From: Bog-473 sp963706555
Lineage (GTDB): Bacteria > Actinomycetota > Acidimicrobiia > Acidimicrobiales > RAAP-2
NCBI GenBank assembly: GCA_963706555.1
Contig: OY970164.1
Span: forward strand, 1,240,001 to 1,304,000
DNA length: 64,000 nucleotides
Direction: 5' to 3'
In this document: positions 54,382 through 63,406 of the stretch, one piece after another
Layout of the letters: every line of letters starts with the position of its first letter
Numbering within the stretch: the stretch's first letter is position 1
Made by a program: the position numbers and the translations under genes
The notes under the pieces: model-generated
What the model was told of the DNA's origin: nothing
Databases searched by the model: none
Seen by the model: the letters and a program-made list of their open reading frames with translations, nothing else

Positions 54382-55080
54382 GTGGATCGCAATGTTCCCC
54401 TCAAGACCCTCCTTCGCTGGAGCGAGAGTCTCTCGGCCATCGCCCGGACCGGGCTGGGATTCACCGAGAGCCTGTACGAACAAGAGCGCTTCGAGGAGAT
54501 CCTCAAAGTCGCGGCCGACATCCGCTACGAGGCGGACGAGGAGCCCGCCGACGCGGATGCCGAGGACGGCCTCGTCCAGGAGTGGATGGCCACCGTCGGC
54601 AAGGGTGTGCCCGGCTATGTGACGCCGAAAGTCGCCGTCGGTGCCGCCGTGGGCAACGACAAGGGAGAGCTACTCCTCATTCAGCGGGCGGACTCGGGCA
54701 TCTGGCTCTACCCGACCGGCTGGTGCGACGTCGGGTACTCAGCGGCGGAAGTCGTCGTCAAGGAGGTGGAGGAGGAAACCGGCATCGAGGTCGAACCGGT
54801 CCGCCTGATCGCCGTTCTGGACGGACTTCGTCTCGGTTTCACCCGCGTCCCGCTCTACTCCCTGCTCTTCTACTGCCGCGCCGTGGGGGGCTCGTTGCAA
54901 CCGCATCCGTTGGAGTGTCGTGACGTCGGCTGGTTCACCCGGGACACCATGCCGTCGCCCATCGTCGGTTCGGAGCGCTGGAGCGACACGGTCTTCGCTG
55001 CGCTGGCCGGCGAACACAGGGACGTCCTCTACGACAGTGTCCGCCAACCCATGTGGCGGGGCGATTCAGAGAAGATCTGA
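54382..55080 (+). CDS. Nudix hydrolase with NUDIX_N-type helical domain
   Basis: A 232-residue protein. The N-terminal helices ('LLRWSESLSAIARTGLGFTES', in part, then 'YEQERFEEIL') are the domain found before the Nudix fold in ADP-ribose/nucleotide-sugar pyrophosphatase-like enzymes. The Nudix box is 'GWCDVGYSAAEVVVKEVEEE' followed by TGI: the GX5E Glu is Tyr and the Arg is Lys, but the metal-binding 'EVEEE' is kept. GTG 54382 starts just before the domain; earlier starts overlap the divergent gene. The stop overlaps the GNAT ATG (TGATG). Confidence 0.82.
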   Translation: MDRNVPLKTLLRWSESLSAIARTGLGFTESLYEQERFEEILKVAADIRYEADEEPADADAEDGLVQEWMATVGKGVPGYVTPKVAVGAAVGNDKGELLLIQRADSGIWLYPTGWCDVGYSAAEVVVKEVEEETGIEVEPVRLIAVLDGLRLGFTRVPLYSLLFYCRAVGGSLQPHPLECRDVGWFTRDTMPSPIVGSERWSDTVFAALAGEHRDVLYDSVRQPMWRGDSEKI

Positions 55081-55565
55081 TGGTCACCGATGCCGGTCTC
55101 ACCGTTGCCGTGGCAGAGACCGCGGACGCCGAACTGCACGCTGTCGTTGCCAACCTGGTCCCTCAGCTCTCGCAATCCTCGGCACCTCCGTCGCTCGAAC
55201 GGCTCGCCTGGATCATTGAAGATCCCGCCACCACGTTGCTGCTCGCACGCGTGGGCGCGGCTGATGCCGCGGGCGTACCCGGAGTTGGGCAGGTGGTGGG
55301 CATGCTCACCTTGGTCATCTTCACCCTCCCCACCGGCGTGCGGGCCTGGATCGAAGACGTCGTCGTCGACGACGCCTGGCGTGGCGGCGGGGTGGCCAGC
55401 ACGTTGATCAGGGCCGCGATCGAGCGCGCCGATGCCGCAGGGGCGCGCACGGTCGATCTGACCTCGCGCCCGCACCGCGAGGCTGCCAACCGGCTCTACG
55501 TCCGGCTGGGCTTCGAGAAGCGCGAGACCAACGTCTACCGGCGGACGCTCGAGTCCGCCGGATAG
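55080..55565 (+). CDS. GNAT-family N-acetyltransferase
   Basis: A 161-residue GNAT fold: 'VVGMLTLVIF', acetyl-CoA loop 'WIEDVVVDDAWRGGGVASTLI' region with R/G-x-x-G, and 'AANRLYVRLGFEKRETNVYR'. Acceptor unknown. Translationally coupled to the Nudix gene. Confidence 0.88.
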   Translation: MVTDAGLTVAVAETADAELHAVVANLVPQLSQSSAPPSLERLAWIIEDPATTLLLARVGAADAAGVPGVGQVVGMLTLVIFTLPTGVRAWIEDVVVDDAWRGGGVASTLIRAAIERADAAGARTVDLTSRPHREAANRLYVRLGFEKRETNVYRRTLESAG

Positions 55566-55583
55566 CGCCCGCGTCCCGCCGCG

Positions 55584-57350
55584 TCAGCCCGCCATGCCGA
55601 CGATCGGGGCGACGAGGTGCAGTGCGCCGGTCGAGCCTTCGAAGCCGGCGTCACCGTAGGTGAAGATGCCCCCGTCCGAGGCGACGAGCCAGTAGCCACC
55701 ACTGCCGGGCGTGGCCGCCATGCCGACGATCGGCTCGTTGAGGGCGAGGGCGCCCGCTGAGCCGTAGAACGGCGCTGCGCCGAACGTGAAGATCCCGCCG
55801 TCCTTGGCCACGAGCCAATAGCCGCCGCCTCGGGGTGCGGCCGCCATGCCGACGATGGGCTGGTTCAGGTGCAGGGCGCCCGTTGAGCCGAAGAACGCGG
55901 CGGAGCCGAAGCTGAAGATGCCCCCGTCCGACGCGACGAGCCAGTAGCCCCCGCCACCGGGTACGGCCGCCATCCCCACGATGGGCTGGTTCAAGTGCAG
56001 GGCGCCCGTCGAGCCGTAGAACGCGGCGGAGCCGAAGCTGAAGACACCGCCGTCTTTGGCGACCAACCAATAGCCGTTTCCGTCCGGCGCTGCCGCCATG
56101 CCCACGATGGGCTGGTTCAGGTGCAGATTGCCGGTGGAACCGAAGAATCGAGCGTCGCCATAGGTGAACACCCCCCCGTCGGAGGCAACCAACCAGTAAC
56201 CCCCGCCGTCGGGGGTGGTCGCCATCCCGACGACCTTCGCGGCCAGCGGGATGTCACCCGCGGAGCCGAAGAACGGCTCGCAGAACGAGAAGACGCCACC
56301 GTCCGACGCCACCATGTGGTAGCCGGGCGCGGACGTGCACTGCACCGCGCCGCCGTTCTGAAGCGCTTGACCCGAATTCGGATTGACCATCAGGGAGGAC
56401 TCGTCAACGGCCTCGAAGGCGCTCGCGGGTATCTCCTTGAGCTCATCGACGAGCGCACTGGGCCACGCCGGATCGGCGGTGCCCCCGAAGTACCAGTTCG
56501 AGCCGTTGTCGGCCAGGATCAGGCCGTACTGCTGCATGGCGCGGAGGACGACCTGCGCCTGTGGTGAGAAGGTCGAGATATTGAAGCTGGCCTTCAAGCG
56601 GAAACGGGCACCCATCGGGGGAAGGTTGGGATTGTCGGCGGCCCCCGCGGCATGCCGGGCCGGCCAGATGAAGGCGTTGTCCGTCGTGTCCGCCGTCATG
56701 CGGATGGCGTGGGTGATGCCGCCCGACTGCACCTCGTCGTAGCGCAGCAGCCCCGGCAGGATGGGCAAGCCGGCGGCGTCCGCCGACGTCCAACCGCTGG
56801 GACGCAGCGCGTTCGAGGTGAGGCTCCAGATCGCCCCGGACCCCGCGGTGGACCCCGACGCGCTGTAGCGGGCGTCAAAGAGCTCATAGAGGGTGCATGT
56901 GCTCGGGTTGACCATGAGGGCATGCCGGTCGCCGGTCGACTGCGCACCTCCTTCGATCGGTGTGTCAGCGCCGAACGGGTAGGGCCCCGGATCGCTCTCG
57001 CTGGCGTACTGGAAGGCCACGCTCGTCAGCGGATGCGAGGGCGCCACAACGGTGTAGGGCATGCCGTAGGGGTTGGTCGGGTCACCCGAGGGCCCGAAGT
57101 CCGGATGCAGGTTGGTGGTGGAGCTGTCCATGCTCGCCAACCACGCGCTGCTGTGGGGATCCACCGGGAGGGCCGAGATGTCGGTGTTCCACACGTTGTC
57201 GGCCGGGAACATCGGGCAATTCGGTGCGCCGGGGAGGGGAGAACCCGCCGCCGCCGTCCCTGGCGCGACGAGGAGCGCCAGTCCACCCGACGCCATGCCG
57301 GCGAGCAAGAAGCTGGCCAGTAGCGCCCTTTTCGGCTTCCGCGCGTGCAC
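55584..57350 (-). CDS. Secreted protein with six propeller-type repeats
   Basis: A 588-residue protein. GTG 57350 gives 'VHARKPKRALLASFLLAG', a signal peptide ending near 'GTAAAGS'. The next ~300 residues ('CPMFPADNVWNTDISALPVD', 'STCTLYELFDARY', 'RYDEVQSGGITHAIRM', 'NGSNWYFGGTADPAWPS') form a domain I cannot name with certainty, found in secreted bacterial proteins. The C-terminus has six ~42-residue 'GYWLVASDGG' repeats like those of the gene at the left edge. Divergent from the MFS gene. Probably extracellular. Confidence 0.85.
   Translation of the reverse strand: MHARKPKRALLASFLLAGMASGGLALLVAPGTAAAGSPLPGAPNCPMFPADNVWNTDISALPVDPHSSAWLASMDSSTTNLHPDFGPSGDPTNPYGMPYTVVAPSHPLTSVAFQYASESDPGPYPFGADTPIEGGAQSTGDRHALMVNPSTCTLYELFDARYSASGSTAGSGAIWSLTSNALRPSGWTSADAAGLPILPGLLRYDEVQSGGITHAIRMTADTTDNAFIWPARHAAGAADNPNLPPMGARFRLKASFNISTFSPQAQVVLRAMQQYGLILADNGSNWYFGGTADPAWPSALVDELKEIPASAFEAVDESSLMVNPNSGQALQNGGAVQCTSAPGYHMVASDGGVFSFCEPFFGSAGDIPLAAKVVGMATTPDGGGYWLVASDGGVFTYGDARFFGSTGNLHLNQPIVGMAAAPDGNGYWLVAKDGGVFSFGSAAFYGSTGALHLNQPIVGMAAVPGGGGYWLVASDGGIFSFGSAAFFGSTGALHLNQPIVGMAAAPRGGGYWLVAKDGGIFTFGAAPFYGSAGALALNEPIVGMAATPGSGGYWLVASDGGIFTYGDAGFEGSTGALHLVAPIVGMAG
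55587..56324 (-). repeat. Six tandem ~126-bp repeats (GYWLVA[SK]DGG blades)
   Basis: Repeat lengths are 41, 42, 42, 42, 42 and 37 residues. Alternate copies have Ser or Lys before Asp-Gly-Gly. The count of six and the short final copy are the same as in the gene at 1799-2530. Confidence 0.88.
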
Positions 57351-57485
57351 TCTCAGGTCTCCGACCGTAGTCCAAGGGCCCCTCGGAGCGGCCCGTCTTC
57401 GACGGGGCCGCGAAAATGCCGCGGCAGGATGGCAGACGGTTCCTACGTTGCGCGACGATGTCGGCACCGACAGCGAAGGATCGTG

Positions 57486-59021
57486 ATGACGACTGCCCCC
57501 GGCCCCAACAGGAACCTCGTTCTCGCCGCGATGATCTTCGCGGTCGCCATGACGTTCATCGATCAGACGATCGTGTCGATCGCGGTCCCGAACATTCAAC
57601 GCGAGCTCTCGTTATCGGCAACTGGCGTGCAGTGGGTGGTCAACGGGTATCTGCTGTCACTCGCGGCGCTGTTCGCCCTGGGCGGGCGGCTCTCGGACAT
57701 TTTCGGGCATCGTCGCATGTGCGTGCTCGGCGTCATCATCTTCGCCGCCGCGTCGGCGTTGTGCGGTCTGACACCCACGGGAGGCGCGGCCGAGGCGTGG
57801 ATCGTGACGTTCCGCGTCGTCCAGGGCGCGGGAGGGGCGCTCATGTTCCCCGCCGCCCTGGCCATCGTGGTGCGGACGTTCCCCTTTCATGAGCGCGGCA
57901 AGGCCCTCGCCATCTTCTTCGGCATCGCCGGTGGTCTGACGGCGATCGGGCCGATCCTCGGTGGCTATCTGGCGCAATGGACGTGGAGGGCTATTTTCTG
58001 GGTGAACATACCTGTTGCGGTGATCGCGCTCGTCCTGACGTTCATCTCCAAGCCGGAGAACGAGCCGGTTCCGGCGAGGATCGATTACCGGGGCGCTGTT
58101 CTCGTCGCGGTGGGCATCGCGCTGAGCATCTTCGGCCTCCAGCAATCAGTCTTGTGGGGTTGGGACAACGCAGGGACGTGGGCGTGCATCATCGGCGGCC
58201 TGCTCGTGATCGCCATTTTCGTCGTGGTCGAGATGCGGACGCCGGCACCTCTCATCGACGTCAAGATCTTCCGCATCCGCGCCTTCGCCGTGGAGAACGT
58301 CGTCTTGTTCATCTCCATGATGGTGTTCATCCCGGTGTTCTTCTTTGCCAGTGAGTACGCCCAGATCTCACTGGGCAAGACGGCGTCGGAGACCGGTCTG
58401 TTCCTGCTGTACTTCTTCATCGGCTTCGCCATCGCGGCGCAGATCGGTGGGCGCATCCTCGACCGCGAAGGGGCCAAACGTGCCGTCGTCATGGGCTGCG
58501 CCATCGCCGCCGTGGGATTCGGTCTCTGGGCGTCCAAGGTGACAACCCTGAACTTCTCGGGACAGGTGGTCTGGATCATCGTGGCCGGGGCCGGGATGGG
58601 CATGATGTTGGGCCCCGCCAACACCGACGCGATCAACCGTGCCTCGAGTCTCTCCTACGGCGAGGCGACCGGCATCACCCAGACGGTGCGCAACTACGGG
58701 GCGAGTCTCGGCCTGGCGGTATTGGGCACGATATTGCTCACCGTGCAACGATCGAGGCTGACATCGTCGCTGATCGCCCGCCACGTCCCCCACGCGGCGT
58801 CGGTGGCCGCCGGCTTCTCGCAATCCCAGGGCGGGCATGCGGTCAGCTCGATCCCGCACTACGTCTCGCTGGACTTCGCCTATGCCACCCGATCGGTTCT
58901 CTACGTCATGTGCGCGATCATGGGCGTCGCCGGCCTGGTGGCCCTCGTCGCTCTCAAGCGGGGACTGCAGGAGACCACGCCCGAAGAGGGTGCCGTTCCC
59001 GAGGTGAGCCCGGCCGAGTGA
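57486..59021 (+). CDS. MFS exporter, DHA2 (14-TM, EmrB/QacA) family
   Basis: A 511-residue transporter: 'FIDQTIVSIAVPNIQREL' (motif D1), 'GGRLSDIFGHRRM' (motif A) and 'RVVQGAGGALMFPAAL' (motif B/C) in the first half, with about 14 hydrophobic segments. It likely exports a drug or metabolite. ATG 57486. First gene of an MFS-DUF1275-amidase operon. Confidence 0.88.
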   Translation: MTTAPGPNRNLVLAAMIFAVAMTFIDQTIVSIAVPNIQRELSLSATGVQWVVNGYLLSLAALFALGGRLSDIFGHRRMCVLGVIIFAAASALCGLTPTGGAAEAWIVTFRVVQGAGGALMFPAALAIVVRTFPFHERGKALAIFFGIAGGLTAIGPILGGYLAQWTWRAIFWVNIPVAVIALVLTFISKPENEPVPARIDYRGAVLVAVGIALSIFGLQQSVLWGWDNAGTWACIIGGLLVIAIFVVVEMRTPAPLIDVKIFRIRAFAVENVVLFISMMVFIPVFFFASEYAQISLGKTASETGLFLLYFFIGFAIAAQIGGRILDREGAKRAVVMGCAIAAVGFGLWASKVTTLNFSGQVVWIIVAGAGMGMMLGPANTDAINRASSLSYGEATGITQTVRNYGASLGLAVLGTILLTVQRSRLTSSLIARHVPHAASVAAGFSQSQGGHAVSSIPHYVSLDFAYATRSVLYVMCAIMGVAGLVALVALKRGLQETTPEEGAVPEVSPAE

Positions 59022-59031
59022 CGACGTCGCG

Positions 59032-59763
59032 GTGACATCATTCTTCGCCGGCGTTCGGGAGACGCTGGTCCCTCCCCGAGAAGGCCGTCACGGGCCTCTT
59101 CCGCAGCTCCTGGTCGGACTGACGATCGTCACCGGCCTGGTCGATGCCTTCAGCTATCTGGTCCTCGGCCACGTCTTCGTGGCCAACATGACAGGGAACG
59201 TCGTGTTCTTGGGGTTTGCGTTGGTCGGGACCCCTGGCTTCTCCGTCGGAGCCTCGGCCGTCGCCCTGGTCGCATTCTGGTTCGGCGCACTCGCCGGGGG
59301 GAGAATCGGCGCTCGGCTCGGAGAGAATCGGGGGCGACTTCTGGCGGCCGCCGCGACGATTCAGGCCGCGTTCCTCGCTGTCTCGGTGCTGCTGGCCGCG
59401 GTGAGCGGGAGCCCGGTCCCGGCCGGCTTCCGCTATCCGCTGATCTTGAGCCTGGCGCTGGCCATGGGAATTCAGAACGCGACCGCGCGAAAGCTTGCCG
59501 TACCCGATCTGACCACTACGGTGCTGACCTTGACCATTACCGGGATCGCAGCCGACACATCGAACGCGGGTGGTGCCGGATCATCGAACGGACGCCGCTT
59601 CGTCTCGGTGACGTCCATGTTGCTCGGGGCGCTCGTCGGGGCGGTGTTCGTGTTGCATGTCCACATTGTCGCCCCGCTCGCAATGGCGCTCGCCCTGCTC
59701 GTGGCCATTGCCGCCGCTGCCCGCATGCGCGCCACCGAAGATGCCCCGTGGGTCCGGCCATGA
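59032..59763 (+). CDS. DUF1275 (YoaK-like) membrane protein
   Basis: A 243-residue protein with about six TMs: 'VTGLVDAFSYLVLGHVFVANMTGNVVFLG' (in parts) and 'MGIQNATARKLAVPDLTTTVLT' are the family signatures. Function of the family is unknown; possibly transport. GTG start 10 bp after the MFS stop and ATGA overlap with the amidase. Confidence 0.85.
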   Translation: MTSFFAGVRETLVPPREGRHGPLPQLLVGLTIVTGLVDAFSYLVLGHVFVANMTGNVVFLGFALVGTPGFSVGASAVALVAFWFGALAGGRIGARLGENRGRLLAAAATIQAAFLAVSVLLAAVSGSPVPAGFRYPLILSLALAMGIQNATARKLAVPDLTTTVLTLTITGIAADTSNAGGAGSSNGRRFVSVTSMLLGALVGAVFVLHVHIVAPLAMALALLVAIAAAARMRATEDAPWVRP

Positions 59764-60869
59764 CGACGTTCATCACTCGGTACGAGACCTCGGGCCCCGG
59801 CGTCCGCCTCGCCGTCAAGGACCTCATCGACATGGAGGGGGAGCCCACCACGGCCGGCTGCCGTGCCGTCGCCGACCGCGCCGTGCCCGCACCGCGCGAC
59901 GCCGCCTGCATGGCGGGAGCACGCGCGGCCGGAGCGCGGATCGTCGGGCGCACCAACCTCCACGAGCTCGCGCTGGGGGTGACCGGCATCAACCCCTGGT
60001 ACGGCACGCCGGTGAACCCGATCGATCCGACGCGCGTGCCGGGTGGCTCTTCGAGCGGGTCGGCGGTGGCGGTGGCGGTGGGGGACGCCGACGTGGCCTA
60101 CGGCAGCGACACCGGGGGCTCCGTGCGCATCCCGGCCGCGTGTTGCGGTACCGCCGGCCTCAAGACGACGTGGGGCAGAATCCCGCTCGACGACGTCTGG
60201 CCACTTTCTCCCAGCTTCGACACCGTCGGCCCCATGGCGCGTGACGTGTCCGGACTCCTCGCCGGCATGGAGTTGCTCGAACCTGGCTTTGCGATGGCCG
60301 AGACGACAGGCGTGACCATCGGCCGCCTCCGCCCGCCGGCTGATCCGCTGATCGACGCCGCTGTGGACAAGGCCCTCCACGACGCCGAATGGCCTATTTC
60401 GGAGCTGCATGTGCCCGAATGGGACCAGGCCACAGGGGACGCAGGGCTTCTGCTCATGGTCGAGGCCTGGGAGTCCAACCAAGCGCTGGTGGCGCGGGAC
60501 CCCGACGGGATCGGGGACCTCGTGCGCGAGCGGCTGGTCATGGGCGCGTCCTTCGACGCGGCCACGATCGCTGCCGCCTGGGTGGGGCAGCGGGCCTGGA
60601 AGCAGACCCTGGCCGGGCTCTTCGAGCAGGTCGATTTTCTCGTCACGCCCACGTTGACGATCTTCCCGCCCCGGCTCGATGACGGGAACGACCTGTTGGT
60701 GGCGCGCTGCACGATCCCGGTGAACCTGGCCGGCGTGCCCGCGCTCGCGCTTCCGTTGCCGACGCAGGGAGGATTGCCGACCAGTATCCAGCTGATCGGC
60801 CCAGCCGGCAGCGAGGAACGGCTGCTGGCCGCCGGCGCATGGTTGGAGTCAGCTGTTGCTGCCGGCTGA
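59760..60869 (+). CDS. Amidase-signature hydrolase
   Basis: A 369-residue amidase with the Ser-cisSer-Lys triad: Lys20 ('VKD'), Ser97 in 'PGGSSSGSA' and Ser121 in 'GSDTGGSVRIPA'. Somewhat short for the family (about 450), lacking a long central region, as in small GatA-like amidases. Substrate unknown; operon context with an exporter suggests processing of an amide compound. The 3' end overlaps the convergent WYL gene by 21 bp. Confidence 0.87.
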   Translation: MTTFITRYETSGPGVRLAVKDLIDMEGEPTTAGCRAVADRAVPAPRDAACMAGARAAGARIVGRTNLHELALGVTGINPWYGTPVNPIDPTRVPGGSSSGSAVAVAVGDADVAYGSDTGGSVRIPAACCGTAGLKTTWGRIPLDDVWPLSPSFDTVGPMARDVSGLLAGMELLEPGFAMAETTGVTIGRLRPPADPLIDAAVDKALHDAEWPISELHVPEWDQATGDAGLLLMVEAWESNQALVARDPDGIGDLVRERLVMGASFDAATIAAAWVGQRAWKQTLAGLFEQVDFLVTPTLTIFPPRLDDGNDLLVARCTIPVNLAGVPALALPLPTQGGLPTSIQLIGPAGSEERLLAAGAWLESAVAAG

Positions 60870-61880
60870 CACGTCGCCGGCCGGGGCGGGCTCAGATACG
60901 GGGTCGGCCGGGGCGGGCTCAGATACGGGGTCGGCCGGGGCGGGGCCGTAGTGCTCCACCAACGTGCGGCCAATGTCCGCCAGATGGCGTCGCACGCTGG
61001 GCGGTGTGAGGACTTCGAACCTCCCGGCGAGACCCGAGAGTTGCCGAGCCACCATCTCCTCTGAGTGCCCGCGGATTTCGGCTTCTATGCCGCCGTCCGC
61101 GTCCATCGGGCCTGGCACCAGGCGGGTGCCGAACATGTAGCGCAAGATGTCCACCGTCTCGACGTCGGTCCGCAGGCGCACCGTCGCCGGGGCGCGCTGC
61201 TCGTCGAGCGAGGTGACGATGTCACGCCACGCCGCGGCGAGATCGAAGCCCTCGGGACGTTGCACCGGTTCGTCGGTCCGCTCGACCGAGAGGACCCTGC
61301 TGACCCGGAAGGTGCGTTGTCCCGCTTCGGTCCCGGCGATGAGATACCAGACCTGGTTCTTCACCACGAGGCCCAGCGGATGCACTGTCCGCTCGGACCG
61401 CGCGCCGTCGCGACGCCCGTAGTCGAGCGTGACCTGCACGGCGTCGATCACCGCCTGCTGCAGCGCATCGAGGTGCGGTGGCGGTGGGACCTGGCCGTGA
61501 TCCCAATTCGACGGATCGAGCACGACGGCACTTGCCGCAGCCTCCGCCTCGGAGCGGAACGTCGATGGAAGTGCCCGGACCAGCTTGCGCAAGGCCGCCT
61601 TCACCTGCGGCGTCGCCGCCGAGGGGCCGGCGACCAGAAAGAGCGTGCGGGCCTCCGTCGCCGTGAGGCCGCTCAGATCGGTTCGTGATCCTCCGAGAAG
61701 CCGCCAGCCGCCGCCCCGTCCGGGTTGGGAGTAGACGGGGATACCGGCCATGGCCAGGCCTTCGAGGTCGCGGCGGGCTGTCCGTGGACTGACCTCGAGC
61801 TCATTGGCGAGTTCCTCCGCCGTGACCTGTCCCCGAGCCTGCAGGACGAGGAGGGCCGCCACGAGCCGGTCAGCACGCAT
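60849..61880 (-). CDS. WYL-domain transcriptional regulator (YafY/DeoR type)
   Basis: A 343-residue regulator: N-terminal HTH ('VTAEELANELEVSPRTARRDLEGLAMAG'), middle WYL domain ('LVVKNQVWYLIAGTEAG') and WCX-type C-terminus, ending in a tandem 'APADPVSEP' tail. ATG 61880. Divergent from the DinB-like gene with a likely operator between them. Confidence 0.9.
   Translation of the reverse strand: MRADRLVAALLVLQARGQVTAEELANELEVSPRTARRDLEGLAMAGIPVYSQPGRGGGWRLLGGSRTDLSGLTATEARTLFLVAGPSAATPQVKAALRKLVRALPSTFRSEAEAAASAVVLDPSNWDHGQVPPPPHLDALQQAVIDAVQVTLDYGRRDGARSERTVHPLGLVVKNQVWYLIAGTEAGQRTFRVSRVLSVERTDEPVQRPEGFDLAAAWRDIVTSLDEQRAPATVRLRTDVETVDILRYMFGTRLVPGPMDADGGIEAEIRGHSEEMVARQLSGLAGRFEVLTPPSVRRHLADIGRTLVEHYGPAPADPVSEPAPADPVSEPAPAGDVSAGSNS
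60880..60947. repeat. 27-bp coding tandem repeat at the 3' end of the WYL gene
   Basis: Units at 60880-60906 and 60907-60933 are identical, with a partial third. They encode the Pro/Ala/Glu tail 'APADPVSEP' on the minus strand. Confidence 0.9.
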
Positions 61881-61896
61881 CCGTCCAGTTTGCCTC

Positions 61897-61925
61897 GAAA
61901 AGTGGCCAGAGGGTGGCCAGTTTTC
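61897..61925. promoter_or_regulatory. Candidate WYL-regulator operator between divergent genes
   Basis: Two palindromic TGGCCA cores (61903-61908 and 61914-61919) spaced 11 bp, one helical turn, flanked by GAAAA and TTTTC. It starts 17 bp upstream of the regulator ATG and faces the DinB-like gene. Confidence 0.55.
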
Positions 61926-61987
61926 CGGCGCACACTGCACCTACCGCTACACGTGCCGGCTGCCGGCAGAAAAGGAGAAGCTCCGCC

Positions 61988-62545
61988 ATGCCTGGACTCG
62001 TACCCCCCGTCGTCGACGAGCGCGCTTGCCTCTTGGCCTACCTCGCCCAACAACGCGACGGCATCCGTTACGCCACCCACGGCCTGAGCGACGAGCAGGC
62101 CATGGCCCGACCCAGTGCGAGCGAGCTCACGCTGGGAGGGTTGGTCAAGCACGCCGCCCTGGTCGAGCAGACCTGGATCGGTTTCATCCAGGACGGCGAC
62201 ACATCGGTCTTCATGCCCGAAGAGGACTGGGGCGACGGGTTCCGTCTGGTGTCGGGGGAGACGCTGGCGGACGTCCTGCGGTTCTCGGCGGATGTGGCTG
62301 AGCACACCGAGAAGACCATCAACGCACTGGCTGATCTCGGAGCCCCGCTGACGGCCACCGCCGAGGGGGTCCCGTGGATTCCGGCCGGCCTGGTGTGGTC
62401 GCCGCGGTGGGTGCTGCTGCACCTGATCGAGGAGACATCTCGCCACGCGGGCCACGCCGACATCGTGCGCGAGTCGCTGGACGGGGCCACCTGCTGGACA
62501 CTGATGGCAGCGGCCGAAGGCTGGCCCGAGCTGCCGTGGGAGTAG
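61988..62545 (+). CDS. DinB-like (DUF664) protein
   Basis: A 185-residue four-helix protein of the DinB/mycothiol-dependent maleylpyruvate isomerase superfamily: 'GLSDEQAMARPSASELTLGGLVKHAALVE' region, metal-type His in 'VKHA' and 'EETSRHAGHADIVRES'. Such proteins transfer thiols or detoxify electrophiles using mycothiol or bacillithiol. 'AAGGAGAAG' precedes ATG 61988. Likely target of the divergent WYL regulator. Confidence 0.88.
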   Translation: MPGLVPPVVDERACLLAYLAQQRDGIRYATHGLSDEQAMARPSASELTLGGLVKHAALVEQTWIGFIQDGDTSVFMPEEDWGDGFRLVSGETLADVLRFSADVAEHTEKTINALADLGAPLTATAEGVPWIPAGLVWSPRWVLLHLIEETSRHAGHADIVRESLDGATCWTLMAAAEGWPELPWE

Positions 62546-62665
62546 GCGGCCGACCGGCCCGGGTCGGCGTCGGGCCCGGGGTCGGCGTCAGGGCCGGGTC
62601 GGGGTGCGTAGGTCGCGGATCACGCCGTGACGGAATAGCCACTACCGGGCGGTGTTGGACCACGT

Positions 62666-63394
62666 ATGCAGATTGACGTCTGGTCGGACTTCGCGTGTCC
62701 CTGGTGTGTCCTCGGACTGCGCCGCCTGCACGTGGCACTGGAGCAGTTCGCACATGGTGACGACGTCACCGTGGTGCACCGTTCGTTCGAGTTGGACCCG
62801 CATGCACCCGCTCACCGTCAGCAGTCGATGACCGAGAGGCTCGCGGCCAAGTACGGCATGAGTTCCGAGCAGGTACAGGCCGGTCACGAGCGCATGAGCG
62901 CATTAGGGCGTGACGTCGGTCTGGAGTTCAACTTCGATCGGATCCAGATGGGCAACACGTTCGATGCCCATCGTCTGGCGAGCGCCGCACGCGGGACGCC
63001 GATCGAAGGCGCCTTGGTGACGGGGCTGTTCGCCGCCTATTTCACCGACGGCCAGCTGCTCTCTGACCATGAAGTTCTCGTGCGCGTGGCCACCGCTGCG
63101 GGCATGGACCCCGACGCCGCGAGGCGCACGGTGGAGAGCGACGCCCGGGCGAGCGAGGTGCGGGCAGATGAGGAGTTGGCGCACAACCTGGGGATCACCG
63201 GCGTGCCACATTTCGTGATCAACGGGAAATGGGCGATTCCCGGGGCCCAGGAAGTGGACACCATGCTGCTCGCCCTCGACCGGGCTTGGGAGCGCACCGA
63301 GCGACTAGAGGCCGAGCGACTGGAGGCCGAGCGTCGAGAGGTCGAGCGTGGAGAAGCCGGGGGTGTGGAGCAGACGCCGGCTTCAGCGAGTTAG
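62666..63394 (+). CDS. DsbA-family (FrnE-like) oxidoreductase
   Basis: A 242-residue thioredoxin-fold protein: 'DVWSDFACPWCVLGLRRL' (CPWC active site), 'DAHRLASAA' and 'ITGVPHFVINGKWAIPGAQ' (cis-Pro). No signal peptide, so cytoplasmic like FrnE, linked to oxidative stress. The C-terminus has an 'ERLEAERLEAE' coiled tail from a short repeat. The 120 bp before it are GC-rich with two GGTCGGCGTC copies. Confidence 0.88.
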   Translation: MQIDVWSDFACPWCVLGLRRLHVALEQFAHGDDVTVVHRSFELDPHAPAHRQQSMTERLAAKYGMSSEQVQAGHERMSALGRDVGLEFNFDRIQMGNTFDAHRLASAARGTPIEGALVTGLFAAYFTDGQLLSDHEVLVRVATAAGMDPDAARRTVESDARASEVRADEELAHNLGITGVPHFVINGKWAIPGAQEVDTMLLALDRAWERTERLEAERLEAERREVERGEAGGVEQTPASAS

Positions 63395-63406
63395 CCGAGC
63401 GCCGGC

